Below are positions 27,794-37,789 of a stretch of DNA of 63,614 bases, one piece after another (position 1 is the first letter of the stretch; each line of letters opens with the position of its first letter). The position numbers were made by a program, and so were the translations under genes. Origin of the DNA: Lachnospiraceae bacterium (GTDB taxonomy: Bacteria; Bacillota; Clostridia; Lachnospirales; Lachnospiraceae); assembly GCA_017442865.1 (NCBI GenBank), contig JAFRXK010000047.1:1-63614 (forward strand). The letters run 5' to 3'. Under the pieces are notes generated by a model. The model made no database searches. It saw nothing but the letters and a program-made list of their open reading frames with translations, and was not told the origin of the DNA.

Positions 27794-29317
27794 ATGGAAA
27801 AAAGAGGTATGTGGAGCTCGCGTCTTACATTCATTCTTGCTGCTATCGGTTCGGCAGTAGGTCTTGGTAATGCGTGGAGATTCCCGGGACTTGCCGCAAA
27901 GCATGGCGGCGGTACATTTTTAGTTGTTTATCTTCTTGCTATGCTGGTTATGGGTATTCCGCTTTTAATGATGGAGATATCAGTCGCAAGAAAGTTCCGT
28001 CGAGGTGCTATTGAATCTATGCGTGGAATCGGCAAAAAGTGGGAGTTTGTCGGCTGGGCAGCTACATCAAATGCATTTGTTATAGTAAGCTACTATTCAG
28101 TTGTTTTCGCATGGGTTATTTTAATGTTTGTGAATTCATGGCAGTTTGCAAATATGACAGGCGATAATGAGAGTGCATCAAACCTGTTTTCAAATCTCAC
28201 ACAGATAACAGGTACAGTTGAAGGCTATGAGATTCCTGGAATAGTATTACTTTGCCTTATGATTGCATGGGGACTTATCTTCTACTGCATTCGTAATGGT
28301 GCAAAGTCGGTAGGTAAGGTTGTAAAGTTCACAGTATTTGCGCCTGTAGTTCTTTTGCTTATCATGGCAGTCAAGGGATGTACTATGCCGGGTGCCATGG
28401 ACGGACTTAAGATGTTCTTTATTCCTGATTTAAAGGCGTTATCAGATCCTACATTATGGGTTGATGCAATCGGTCAGGTGTTCTACAGTCTGTCAATCAT
28501 GATGGCTATTATGTTTGCTTATGGCTCATATCTTGGAGATGATGCTGATATTGCCGCAGATGCAATGATTATTGCGTTCTCTGATATGGCAGTAAGTATT
28601 CTTTCAGGTGTTGTTATGTTTACGACTATGGGCGGTACAGGCATGCTTGATAATATTACGGCAAGTGGTATCGGTACAGCATTCTTTGTATATCCTATGG
28701 CAATCGTTAACCTTACCGGAAGCGGAGTATTCAATGCAATTTTCGGCGCGATTTTCTACCTGATGCTTATTACACTTGCTGTCGATTCAGCATTCTCAAT
28801 TGTTGAGGGTATTTCAGCATCAATTTCGGATAAGTTCCATATCAAGCCAAAGACTGTGACTATCGTTGTATGTGCAATCAGTGGCGTGATTTCTATGATA
28901 TTTGTTACACGTGCAGGTCTTGCATGGCTCGATATCGTTGATAACTGGGCAAATATTGTTAACCTTATTCTTGTAGGTGTTCTTGAGTGTATCGCTATCG
29001 GATGGACCTTCAGTCTTAGAAAGGTACTTAACGAGGTAAACAGAAATGCAAAGCGCTTCAAAATGCCATTTGTATGGTTTGCAACATCCGTTAAGTATGT
29101 ATCTCCTGTTCTTTTGTCAGGACTCTTCATCTGGAACATGGTTAACCTTTTCGCATACAACGACGGCAGCTATGGCGGATATCCAATCTGGGCGCAGGTT
29201 GTAGCAGGATGGGCAATATCAGTTCTTGTATTTGCAAGCGGTTTTATTGCAAAGGTCGTTATCGCAAAGAAGAAGAAGGCAGGCTTTGTAGAAGACGAGA
29301 TAGTCTGGGAAGATTAA
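27794..29317 (+). CDS. Sodium:neurotransmitter symporter family (NSS) transporter
   Basis: 507 residues, twelve predicted membrane helices, LeuT fold. The TM1 unwound region reads GSAVGLGNAWRFPGLAAKHGG with the conserved Asn/Trp/Arg-Phe, and TM6 includes GQVFYSLSIMMAIMFAYGSY. Na+-coupled uptake of an amino acid or amine, often aromatic or hydrophobic in bacterial members. RBS GGAGAG. Single gene ended by a hairpin at 29373. Confidence 0.93.
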   Translation: MEKRGMWSSRLTFILAAIGSAVGLGNAWRFPGLAAKHGGGTFLVVYLLAMLVMGIPLLMMEISVARKFRRGAIESMRGIGKKWEFVGWAATSNAFVIVSYYSVVFAWVILMFVNSWQFANMTGDNESASNLFSNLTQITGTVEGYEIPGIVLLCLMIAWGLIFYCIRNGAKSVGKVVKFTVFAPVVLLLIMAVKGCTMPGAMDGLKMFFIPDLKALSDPTLWVDAIGQVFYSLSIMMAIMFAYGSYLGDDADIAADAMIIAFSDMAVSILSGVVMFTTMGGTGMLDNITASGIGTAFFVYPMAIVNLTGSGVFNAIFGAIFYLMLITLAVDSAFSIVEGISASISDKFHIKPKTVTIVVCAISGVISMIFVTRAGLAWLDIVDNWANIVNLILVGVLECIAIGWTFSLRKVLNEVNRNAKRFKMPFVWFATSVKYVSPVLLSGLFIWNMVNLFAYNDGSYGGYPIWAQVVAGWAISVLVFASGFIAKVVIAKKKKAGFVEDEIVWED

Positions 29318-29372
29318 CAAATTGAAATAATGAGCAGCACAAAGTTTGGCAGCTCACAATATAGCATAAAAG

Positions 29373-29402
29373 AAATGGCATGATCGTTTGGTCATGCCAT
29401 TT
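29373..29402 (+). terminator. Rho-independent terminator of NSS gene
   Basis: AAATGGCATGA-TCGTTTGG-TCATGCCATTT stem shortly after the stop codon. Confidence 0.75.
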
Positions 29403-29860
29403 CGTGCTAATGACTTATTAATTTAGGCGTTAAAACTTAAACGTTTATAAAACTTGAATAATTAATAAAAAATACAAAAGCAATCGCCAATGACGATTGC
29501 TTTTGTATTAGGGGTTAGGAATGAAAAAAATAAAAAAAGGTTAAAATATATAAACAATTTAATGAAATAATCTTTATTATAGAAAAACGTTTAATTATGT
29601 GAGTAAAACGTTTCATTTGCTATGGTTAAAGTCTACCACGAAATATTGCATATGTAAATAGTTTTTTTAAAGAAAAATTATAAAAAAAATATTAAGTCAT
29701 TAATTTACATAACGTTAAGGACACATAATTGAATAATTATTATATAATTCAGGAATAAAATTCAGTTTAAAACAAAGCAGATAAAATAACAGAGTAAACT
29801 GTATTTACATTTGCGTTTGATTGTGCTATAATTACAAGAAAAATATTACGGAGGGAAGTT
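29403..29860. other. AT-rich intergenic region with second hairpin and promoter
   Basis: About 460 bp without a coding frame. It contains a 16-bp inverted repeat AATACAAAAGCAATCG / CGATTGCTTTTGTATT (29471-29509), then very AT-rich DNA, then the promoter of the NatAB-like operon at 29804-29832. Confidence 0.65.
29804..29832 (+). promoter_or_regulatory. Sigma-A promoter of NatAB-like operon
   Basis: TTTACA, 17-bp spacer, TATAAT; start point about 20 bases before the GGAGGG ribosome site. Confidence 0.8.
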
Positions 29861-30637
29861 ATGAGCGAGATACTTACAGTAAATGGTCTTAAAAAGACTT
29901 TTAAACTATCCGCTAAACAGCAAAAGCTTGAAAAGACAAAGCAGAAGATAAAGGTTGCTGTTGATAATATTTCTTTTTCTGCATATCAGGGAGAGATATT
30001 CGGAGTACTCGGACCAAACGGCGCCGGAAAGACAACTACATTAAGGATGCTTGCAACACTGATAAAGCCTGACAGCGGTGATGCAATCGTAGATGGCAGC
30101 AGTATTATAAGCGAGCCGGATAAGGTAAGAAGCAAGATAGGCTTTCTTACAAGCGAATTAAAGCTGGAGGACTTTTTTACGCCGAATTATTTATTTGACT
30201 TTTTCTCTGATCTTCACAAGGTGGAGCCGCAGGTAAGGGATGCAAGAAAGAAGGAGCTGTTTGACAAATTCGGTATCAGCGAATTTGCTGAGGTAAAGGT
30301 TGCAAATCTTTCAACCGGTATGAAGCAGAAGGTTTCGCTGGTTGTTTCACTTGTACATGACCCTGATATTATTATATTTGACGAGCCTACAAATGGTCTG
30401 GATGTAATTACCGCGAAGGTAGTTACCGATTTCCTTATGGATCTTAGAAGCCAGGGCAAGACTATTATCGTATCCACACATATTTTCAGCCTTGTTGAGA
30501 AGATATGCGACAGGGTAGGTATTATTATTGACGGTAAGATGGTAGTCTGCGATACATTGGACAATGTAAAGAACGGCATGTCACTCGAAGACAGATTTTT
30601 TGAAATATATGTTGAAGTAGCGGGGGATGCAATATGA
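29861..30637 (+). CDS. ABC transporter ATPase (NatA type)
   Basis: 258 residues. Walker A GPNGAGKTT, Q-loop region GFLTSELKLEDFFTPNYLFDFF (Q replaced by a Ser-Glu pair), signature LSTGMKQKVSLVVSLVHDP, Walker B IIIFDEPTNGLD, H-loop STHIF. The STGMKQK signature is typical of NatA Na+/drug exporters. Overlaps natB-like permease by 4 bases (ATGA), so translation is coupled. Confidence 0.92.
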   Translation: MSEILTVNGLKKTFKLSAKQQKLEKTKQKIKVAVDNISFSAYQGEIFGVLGPNGAGKTTTLRMLATLIKPDSGDAIVDGSSIISEPDKVRSKIGFLTSELKLEDFFTPNYLFDFFSDLHKVEPQVRDARKKELFDKFGISEFAEVKVANLSTGMKQKVSLVVSLVHDPDIIIFDEPTNGLDVITAKVVTDFLMDLRSQGKTIIVSTHIFSLVEKICDRVGIIIDGKMVVCDTLDNVKNGMSLEDRFFEIYVEVAGDAI

Positions 30638-31815
30638 GAAATGGTATATTGACAATTATGAAAAAAGAACTTGCCAGATTTTTTGGCGACAAGCGTATGG
30701 CATTCACGACTATATTGCTGCCGGGACTTATGATTTACTTCATGTATAATTTCATGGGCAGTGCCATCGGCGACATGGTTAAGGTTGATGAGACTTATAA
30801 ATACAGTGTAAATGTAGTTAATCTTCCAGAGTCTGTAAAGAGTCTTTCAGGTGAGATGCCGGTTGATTTTATGGAGACGGATGCAAAGAATGCTGACAAT
30901 ATAAAGCAGGCGATTGAAAATAAGGCGTGTGATTTATTTGTTATTTTCCCTGAGAATTTCTCAGAAGAGGTAGCTGCATATGAGCCGTATATGGGTAAGG
31001 CTGCGCCGAATGTTGAGATATATTATAATTCAGCGTCAAAGGAATCAAGCGGCGCATTTGCAATGATGACGGGCATGTTAGACCAGATGGAGTCCATGAT
31101 GGCAAACAAATTTGATGTAAATGCCGGTGAGACGAAGTTTGACTTGGCGACAAAGGAAGACACAACAGGAAGCGTATTTGCCGCGATGCTGCCTATGCTT
31201 CTTATAATATTCCTGTTTACGGGAAGCATGGCCGTTGCCACAGAGTCTATTGCCGGAGAAAAGGAGAGAGGCACAATTGCCACAATGCTTATAACTCCTG
31301 TAAAGAGAAGCGATATTGCGGTTGGAAAGATTACTGCATTATCAATAATTGCGCTGTTATCGGGAATCTCAAGCACTATAGGTCTTGTGCTTTCGCTTCC
31401 GAAGCTTATGGGTGCGGCGTCAGATGAAATTTCAAGCAATGTATATACGGTATCGGATTATATGCTGCTTGCTGTAGTAGTGCTTTCAACAGTGCTTGTT
31501 ATTGTTACTGCTATTTCAATAATATCAACATTTGCAAAGACAATAAAGGAAGCGCAGACCTTTGTTACACCTGTCATGATTGTCGGAATGTTAGTCGGAA
31601 TCACAGCAATGTTTGGAAGTGGTGCGAAGACTGAACTGTTCTACTATCTTATACCGTTGTACAACAGCGTACAGTGCATGGTAGGCATATTCTCATTTAC
31701 TATCAATCCTATGTTTGTGGCAGTGACTGTTATAAGCAATTTAATCTACTCTGCAATTGGAGTATTTATACTTGCAAGGATGTTTAACAGCGAGAGAATT
31801 ATTTATTCAAAATAA
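30634..31815 (+). CDS. ABC-2 permease (NatB type)
   Basis: 393 residues: N-terminal helix (residues 20-45), ~130-residue external domain, then six helices including the diagnostic AVATESIAGEKERGTIATMLITPVKRSD split around the conserved EKERGT motif. Forms a Na+ or drug efflux pump with the coupled ATPase. Confidence 0.9.
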   Translation: MRNGILTIMKKELARFFGDKRMAFTTILLPGLMIYFMYNFMGSAIGDMVKVDETYKYSVNVVNLPESVKSLSGEMPVDFMETDAKNADNIKQAIENKACDLFVIFPENFSEEVAAYEPYMGKAAPNVEIYYNSASKESSGAFAMMTGMLDQMESMMANKFDVNAGETKFDLATKEDTTGSVFAAMLPMLLIIFLFTGSMAVATESIAGEKERGTIATMLITPVKRSDIAVGKITALSIIALLSGISSTIGLVLSLPKLMGAASDEISSNVYTVSDYMLLAVVVLSTVLVIVTAISIISTFAKTIKEAQTFVTPVMIVGMLVGITAMFGSGAKTELFYYLIPLYNSVQCMVGIFSFTINPMFVAVTVISNLIYSAIGVFILARMFNSERIIYSK

Positions 31816-32556
31816 TCATTCACTGTCAAAGCGTTTTCTGTAGTATTTATTACGGTATTTTTTAGGCGTGATGCCGGTGTGTTCCTTAAACACCTTTATA
31901 AAATAGCTCTGGGATGCAAACATAAGCGTGTTTGCAATCTCGGAGTATGTATAATCAGAATATTTAAGCATATTTTCAGCGGCGATAAGCCGCTGTCTGC
32001 TTATATATTCGCTGATGCAGATGCCGCATTCATTCTTGAAAAGCTTAGAAAAATATGAAGGGTTCAGATGCACATGCTCTGCAACATCAGTTACATTTAT
32101 CTTCTCATGCAGATGATTGTAAATGTAGTCAAGGCTTTGAATAACCGGCTTTGAATACACTCTCTTACGGTTAATGCTCTGCATCCGCTTAGCAAAATCC
32201 AGCACCATGGTCTGGTATAGTCTGCTTATCTCCTCCGCTGAAGAAAGACTGTCGGCCTTCCTTATATAATAGTCGCTTAGTGAATAAGCAGCGTCATGCT
32301 CCATGCCGCCCTCGACGCAGAAGCGTGTGGAGAGCGCAGTACCTATTATAAAATGGTAAAGCTGGTTTTTATATTTGTTGTCAGACAATACGCCAAGTCC
32401 TTCATTATCTGATATTACCTGTGCCGGATTCTTCTTTAAAAAATTCAAATCACCGCGTTTTACCGCTTCAAAAAATTCAAGCTCCTGTTCATAAGGAGCA
32501 TGCTTTATTTCATAATCCTTAGATAAATAGTCCTTATAATTAATTTTTCCGTCCAT
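31816..32556 (-). CDS. AraC family transcriptional regulator
   Basis: 246 residues from ATG at 32556, chosen because AAGGAG lies 6 bases upstream; the frame remains open to 32697 but without a site. C-terminal double helix-turn-helix is NVTDVAEHVHLNPSYFSKLF and YSEIANTLMFASQSYFIKVF, then KEHTGITPKKYRNKY. The N-terminal part is a ligand domain without a clear cupin motif. Divergent from the GH3 beta-glucosidase, so likely its activator in response to a glucoside. Confidence 0.92.
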   Translation of the reverse strand: MDGKINYKDYLSKDYEIKHAPYEQELEFFEAVKRGDLNFLKKNPAQVISDNEGLGVLSDNKYKNQLYHFIIGTALSTRFCVEGGMEHDAAYSLSDYYIRKADSLSSAEEISRLYQTMVLDFAKRMQSINRKRVYSKPVIQSLDYIYNHLHEKINVTDVAEHVHLNPSYFSKLFKNECGICISEYISRQRLIAAENMLKYSDYTYSEIANTLMFASQSYFIKVFKEHTGITPKKYRNKYYRKRFDSE

Positions 32557-32831
32557 AAAATTCTCCTTGCTGCGGGGTATTTGACTTGGCTGACCGTGAA
32601 AACTGCGCATAAAAGCATGCGTTTTGCGTAAAGGCTCATCAATAATAAAACGTTGCAGCCATGTAAATTTTATATCACAAATATTACATAAAAACAATAA
32701 AAATTATATATTATAATGCATGATTTTGTTATTATATTAATATAAATCGTTTTATATTTTTCCACGGGGAATGAACCGAAAGAATGACGGCAGCAAAGGA
32801 TTTTACCTTATAAAAACAGGAGGAGATTAAT

Positions 32832-35627
32832 ATGATACTTGATTGGAATGAATATCGTAAGACAGCAAGATGTGCGGCAGCAGAGGGTGTTGTTTTGTTA
32901 AAGAATGATAAGAATGCTCTGCCGCTTAATAAGGGACGCAAGGTTGCAGTATTCGGAAGAATACAGAATAACTATTATAAGAGCGGCACCGGCTCGGGCG
33001 GCCTTGTAAATGTATCAAGAGTTGTGGGGATTGTTGATGCATTGCTTGAGTGTGAGGATATCGAAATAAATAAGGAGCTTAGGGAGATTTACACGCAGTG
33101 GGAGGAAAAGAATCCTTTTGACAAGGGCGTTGGCTGGGGTAATGAGCCTTGGGCACAGGTTGAGATGCCGGTTACAAAGGAGCTTGCAGATAAGGCGGCG
33201 AAGGAGTCTGATACTGCCATAATTATCATTGGAAGACAGGCAGGAGAGGACAAGGACCATGTGGACGGACCGGGCTCATACAGACTCACCGATGCCGAGA
33301 AAGAGATGTTTGGTATAGTAAGAGCCGCATTTGACAAGGTAGTTGTAATATTAAACGTCGGCAATGTTATTGATATGTCATTTGTGGATGAATACGACCC
33401 TGAAGCGGTACTTTATGTATGGCAGGGCGGTATGATTGGCGGCTATGGTGTTGCAGATGTGCTGACAGGAAGGGTTTCACCTTCAGGAAAGCTTGCCGAT
33501 ACAATAGCGTACAATATAAGCGATTATCCTGCATATGCAAATTTCGGAGATACGGTACGCAATTTCTATGCAGAAGACATATATGTAGGCTACCGCTATT
33601 TTGAAACTGCTGCAAAGGACAAGGTAAGATATCCTTTCGGTTTCGGACTTTCATACACAACGTTTGAAATCAGACCAGTGGATTTTGTAAGATGCGAAAA
33701 ATCAGTTAAATTGAGCGTTGAGGTAAAGAATACCGGTGCGGTCAAGGGAAAAGAGGTTGTACAGATTTATTTAAATGCACCGCAGGGCGCGCTTGGAAAA
33801 CCGCTTAAGGAGCTTGTTGCATTTGATAAGACAGAAGAATTAATGCCGCAACAGACGCAGATGCTTACCTTTGAAATAGGGGATGCCGTTCTTGCCTCAT
33901 ATGACGACAGCGGCGCTTCAGGAAATAAATCCTGCTATGTGTTAGAGGCGGGCGAATATAAGCTGTATGCCGGAAGCAGCGTAAGAGACGTTGTGGCGGC
34001 AGGAGAGTTTGCACTGGATGAGACAATAGTTGTTGAGAGACTGTCAGAGGTCATGGCCCCTGTGATTCCGTTTAAGAAGATGAAGCCGGTATGTGACGGC
34101 GGCGAATGGAAGATGGATTATGAGGATGTGTCACTTTGCACGATAGACGAAAGCGAACGCATTGCTGCAGATATTCCGGAGGATATACCTTATACGGTCG
34201 ATAAGGGCATCAAACTTATAGATGTAAAGGAAGGCAGAGCCTCTATGAATGAATTTCTCGGGCAGCTTTCTGACAATGATTTAAACCACATTATAAGAGG
34301 CGAGGGTATGGGCAGTCCTAAGGTAACGCCGGGAACGGCGGCAGCCTTTGGAGCAATGTCTCCTGAGCTTGCAGCCTTTGGAATTCCTTGCGGCTGCTGT
34401 GCAGACGGACCTTCGGGCATCAGAATGGACTGCGGCACAAAGGCGTTCAGCCTTCCAAACGGCACACTTTTAGCATGTACATTCAACGCAGAGCTTATCG
34501 AGCAGTTATGTACATTTACCGGCATGGAGCTTGCATACAATAAAGTTGAGACACTTTTGGGACCTGGCATGAACATTCACAGACATCCGTTAAACGGCAG
34601 AAACTTCGAGTACTTCTCAGAAGACCCTCTGCTTACGGGAAAGATGGCTGCCGCACAGTTAAGAGGCTTCCACAAATCAAACGTTACCGGCACAATCAAG
34701 CATTTCTGTGGAAACAATCAGGAGACAGGCAGATTTACCGTGGATGATGCAGTATCAGAAAGAGCCTTAAGAGAGATTTATCTTAAGGGCTTTGAGATTG
34801 CCGTAAAGGAAGGCAATGCAAGGTCAATTATGACCACCTACGGCGCTATAAACGGCATCTGGACGGCGAGCCGTTACGACCTTAACACACAGGTGCTTAG
34901 AAATGAGTGGGGCTACACCGGCATAGTAATGACAGACTGGTGGGCAAGCATGAATGAGAGAGGTACTGAGCCGCAGAGAACAAACTACGCTGCAATGGTT
35001 CGCGCCCAGAATGATTTGTATATGGTATGTCCTGACGCTTTGGAGGGCATGGGCGACAATGTAATGGAGTCTCTGGAAAATGGCAGCCTTAAGCGTTCAC
35101 AGCTTACCAGAAGCGCTGCAAACATCTGCCGCTTCTTAATGAACACACATGCATTTGACAGATTAAACGGTATCCGGGCTGATATAACAATAGTAAACCG
35201 CGAGGAGGAAAAGGGTTCGTTTGACCCGTCAAAGATAGTTTACCACAAGCTTGATGATTATCTTGAGATTCCGCTTGACGACATAGATACCTCAAAGGGT
35301 GCTTTATATGTATTCGGCGTGCATTTAAGCCAGTTTGGCGTATATGAAATAGAGCTCACCGCAAAATCAGACCTTGGCGAGCTTGCGCAGATGCCTGTGA
35401 CAATATCACGAGGCGGAGTTCCAGCATGCATGTTTACATGGAACGGTACCGGCGGAGAGTGGGTATCCATGAGAAATAAGCAGTTAATTGCTGCAAAATA
35501 CGAAGTGATTTCATTGTATTTCGGCGAGGGCGGCCTTCAGTTAAAGGACATCAAATTTAAGTTTACAAGAGGCGTTAAGGACTTAAATGATATAAGAGAG
35601 GTTCTTGAAGGCGAGAACAAGATGTAA
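32832..35627 (+). CDS. GH3 beta-glucosidase with inverted domain order
   Basis: 931 residues, no signal peptide, so cytosolic. The domains are in reversed order compared with most GH3 enzymes. The alpha/beta-sandwich C-type domain comes first (residues about 5-270, with AAEGVVLLKNDKNALPL), then a fibronectin-III-like domain (about 285-395), then the (beta/alpha)8 domain (about 480-790) with the nucleophile Asp702 in GIVMTDWWASM. KHFCGNNQE and RNFEYFSEDP are the substrate-site landmarks. This order is known in beta-glucosidases of Butyrivibrio and Ruminococcus albus. An extra ~110-residue C-terminal region follows. RBS GGAGGAG. Confidence 0.93.
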   Translation: MILDWNEYRKTARCAAAEGVVLLKNDKNALPLNKGRKVAVFGRIQNNYYKSGTGSGGLVNVSRVVGIVDALLECEDIEINKELREIYTQWEEKNPFDKGVGWGNEPWAQVEMPVTKELADKAAKESDTAIIIIGRQAGEDKDHVDGPGSYRLTDAEKEMFGIVRAAFDKVVVILNVGNVIDMSFVDEYDPEAVLYVWQGGMIGGYGVADVLTGRVSPSGKLADTIAYNISDYPAYANFGDTVRNFYAEDIYVGYRYFETAAKDKVRYPFGFGLSYTTFEIRPVDFVRCEKSVKLSVEVKNTGAVKGKEVVQIYLNAPQGALGKPLKELVAFDKTEELMPQQTQMLTFEIGDAVLASYDDSGASGNKSCYVLEAGEYKLYAGSSVRDVVAAGEFALDETIVVERLSEVMAPVIPFKKMKPVCDGGEWKMDYEDVSLCTIDESERIAADIPEDIPYTVDKGIKLIDVKEGRASMNEFLGQLSDNDLNHIIRGEGMGSPKVTPGTAAAFGAMSPELAAFGIPCGCCADGPSGIRMDCGTKAFSLPNGTLLACTFNAELIEQLCTFTGMELAYNKVETLLGPGMNIHRHPLNGRNFEYFSEDPLLTGKMAAAQLRGFHKSNVTGTIKHFCGNNQETGRFTVDDAVSERALREIYLKGFEIAVKEGNARSIMTTYGAINGIWTASRYDLNTQVLRNEWGYTGIVMTDWWASMNERGTEPQRTNYAAMVRAQNDLYMVCPDALEGMGDNVMESLENGSLKRSQLTRSAANICRFLMNTHAFDRLNGIRADITIVNREEEKGSFDPSKIVYHKLDDYLEIPLDDIDTSKGALYVFGVHLSQFGVYEIELTAKSDLGELAQMPVTISRGGVPACMFTWNGTGGEWVSMRNKQLIAAKYEVISLYFGEGGLQLKDIKFKFTRGVKDLNDIREVLEGENKM

Positions 35628-35736
35628 GATTAATTTTATATGATATGAGTGAGGATTGTGGGAGTGCGAGGCACACAACAATCCGGATATCGGGTTTTGA
35701 CCCCGGCATCAATTATATATAAGGGTTAGGTTGACA

Positions 35737-35769
35737 CGCAGCCGTCCGCTTTATAAACGGACGGCTGCG
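35737..35769 (+). terminator. Strong hairpin before dehydrogenase gene
   Basis: 12-bp perfect stem CGCAGCCGTCCG / CGGACGGCTGCG, 27 bases before the next start codon. No T tract follows. It may end the GH3 transcript or act as a 5' UTR structure. A second hairpin GGATTGT...ACAATCC with the core GGGAGTGCGAGGC lies at about 35653-35683. Confidence 0.6.
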
Positions 35770-35795
35770 ACTGAATAAAAACGGAGGATATTAAA

Positions 35796-36743
35796 ATGAA
35801 CATCATATTGCCTGATTACAAAACCATCACGGACGGTGACATTTCGCTGGACATATTTAAAAAATATGGCGACGTAAAATATTACGAGCGCCTTGAATAC
35901 GAGCAGCTTCCTGAAATATTAAAGGATGCTGATGTTATATTCTGCAACAAAACCCCGTTAAATCCTGAAACATTAAGGTATGCGGACAATTTAAAATATA
36001 TAGGTCTGTTTGCAACAGGCTACAACAACGTGGACATAGAATATGCGAAAGCACGCGGCATAAGAGTGTGCAACGCCGGCAGCTACTCTACAAATGCTGT
36101 TGCACAGCACACATTTGCACTGATACTTGGCTTTTTTAACAAGACCGCGCAGTATGACAGCTTCATAAAGGACGGCGGATATGCAAGGAATAATTTCTTT
36201 TCATCCTTTGAGTACGGGCTTGAAGAGCTTGCGGGAAAGACAATCGGTATCATAGGCGCAGGCAGCATAGGACAGACCGTCGCAAGGATTGCCGAAGCCT
36301 TTGACATGAGAGTAATAGTATATTCCAGAACCGTAAGATTTCCTGACAGATATACATACGTGTCCTTTGACGAGCTGCTTGAGCGCTCCGACATCATCAC
36401 AATACACTGCCCGCTCAACGAAGCTTCATACAAGCTCTTTGATGATGCAGCCTTTGCAAAATGCAGGGAGGGAGCATTCCTAGTAAACACCGCCAGAGGC
36501 CCGATAGTAGACGAGGCGGCGCTTTGCAGAGCACTGAAAAGCGGCAGGCTAAAAGGCGCCGCCCTTGATGTATTCGAGGTTGAACCGCTGCCGCAAGACA
36601 GTCCGTTAATGCATGTGCCAAACATAATATTGACGCCGCACATCGCATGGGCAGCAAAAGAAACAAGGCAGAGGCTGTTAGGTATAGTGGTGGATTGCTT
36701 CGAGGCATATTTACATGGCGGGAAGAAAAATGTGATTGTTTAA
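35796..36743 (+). CDS. D-2-hydroxyacid dehydrogenase (NAD-dependent)
   Basis: 315 residues. Rossmann motif GIIGAGSIGQTVARIAEAF (about residues 148-166). The catalytic Arg is in NTARGPIVDE, Glu in DVFEVEPLP and His in LTPHIAWAAKETR, all in the usual order. Reduces a 2-keto acid (glycerate/hydroxypyruvate, lactate-like) with NAD(P)H. Substrate not resolved. RBS GGAGG. A diverged copy of its last codons and terminator occurs 2.5 kb downstream. Confidence 0.92.
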   Translation: MNIILPDYKTITDGDISLDIFKKYGDVKYYERLEYEQLPEILKDADVIFCNKTPLNPETLRYADNLKYIGLFATGYNNVDIEYAKARGIRVCNAGSYSTNAVAQHTFALILGFFNKTAQYDSFIKDGGYARNNFFSSFEYGLEELAGKTIGIIGAGSIGQTVARIAEAFDMRVIVYSRTVRFPDRYTYVSFDELLERSDIITIHCPLNEASYKLFDDAAFAKCREGAFLVNTARGPIVDEAALCRALKSGRLKGAALDVFEVEPLPQDSPLMHVPNIILTPHIAWAAKETRQRLLGIVVDCFEAYLHGGKKNVIV

Positions 36744-36757
36744 ATATGATGTGATGT

Positions 36758-36792
36758 ATTTCGGGCTGCTATATACTATAGCAGCCCGAAAA
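36758..36792 (+). terminator. Terminator (copy A)
   Basis: TTTCGGGCTGCTATA / TATAGCAGCCCGAAA inverted repeat after the dehydrogenase stop. An identical copy lies at about 39334-39367. Confidence 0.8.
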
Positions 36793-36801
36793 CTATATAA
36801 T

Positions 36802-36873
36802 CTATTCAATTGATACGTCACGCAGAACATCAGAGTAATTTCTTAAGTCGGATATTGGCTTAATATTTGGCAT
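36802..36873 (-). pseudogene. Truncated Phd/YefM-type antitoxin
   Basis: Minus-strand frame of 23 codons, MPNIKPISDLRNYSDVLRDV then SIE and stop, preceded by an AAAGGAACG ribosome site and an AT-rich promoter. The sequence matches the conserved N-terminus of Phd/YefM antitoxins (about 85-90 residues when complete). The rest of the gene and any toxin are missing, so the gene was cut at the island edge. Confidence 0.72.
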
Positions 36874-37195
36874 CTGTTTTCGTTCCTTTCGTGTATATTT
36901 TGATGCTTATATTATATCAAATTCAGCATAAGTTTCAACATTAAATTTTGCAGCAATATAAAGATATTGCCATGTCAGATAATGCAAAGAATGAGACTGA
37001 TAAATTTTGTATTGCATTTTTATAACATATTTAGATTAAAATATTACGTGAAATAAAGGCGAATACTTTACAATATAATGAAAAAATGTTATAATATTTG
37101 CTGTTTGACGTATAAAAATGTTAGATTTTTTAGGTTATAAAATAAATTAATATATCCTAATAATTATAAAATAAGAGAATGTGAAAAAGCACTGA

Positions 37196-37702
37196 AAAAT
37201 TTTTAATCTGACTATTATCATCGTAGAATCAAAAGCTGCAGATGCTCACGATTTTATAAGAAAGCTTCCTATGCAGTACTACACATATCTTGAGGAAGCG
37301 GGAAATGGGCTGAGTGGTGGAGAAAAGCAGAGGATAGCACTTGCAAGAGCTTTCCTGAAAGAGAATGAATTTTATATCATGGATGAAAGTACAAGTAATC
37401 TTGATTTTGCTACAGAGAATAATATCTTTGACATGATATATAACAAATTTAGAAAGAAAACCATGCTTATAATTGCACACCGACTTGCAACCATAAAGAA
37501 TTGTGATCAAATCATAGTTTTAGATAAAGGCAGGATTATCGAACAGGGAACACACGAGGAGCTCCTTAATGCAGAAGGGCAGTATTACAGGCTATGGGAA
37601 ATGCAGCAAGGTAACTTCAAAATTAAAGAAAAGAAGGACACTGATAATAAAGAACTTGAATTTTTTGAAGAAGATTCAGAGGGGGTAATGAGTTATACAT
37701 AA
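37196..37702 (+). pseudogene. C-terminal remnant of C39-type ABC exporter
   Basis: About 168 codons. The open frame starts right after a stop at 37193. It enters the ATPase domain mid-way (IIIVESKAADAHDFIRKLP), then signature LSGGEKQRIALARAFLKE, Walker B FYIMDESTSNLD, H-loop IIAHRLATIKN, and the end of the nucleotide-binding domain. Walker A, membrane helices and peptidase domain are absent. Such exporters cut and export double-glycine peptides. Its promoter (copy A) is intact, so the fragment may still be transcribed. Confidence 0.88.
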
Positions 37703-37789
37703 GATAGATGTAAAAAGCTTTTACATAAATACTGAAACTGGTTGCAAACAGTGACAGAAAAAAATAAAATTATTAAGGAGGTATATTTC

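Larger units (their letters stand above)
36720..37155 (+). repeat. Left copy of a diverged duplication (copy A)
   Basis: Begins in the last codons of the dehydrogenase and runs through its terminator to just before the exporter fragment. It shares with 39290-39625 the tail GATGTGATGTATTTCGGGC..., the block GATATTGCC(A/G)TGTCAGATAATGC, and the promoter region ending TTAGATTTTTTAGGTTATAA. Copy A has about 150 extra bases carrying an antitoxin remnant. Its promoter is TTTACA at 37067, 17-bp spacer, TATAAT at 37090. Confidence 0.88.
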
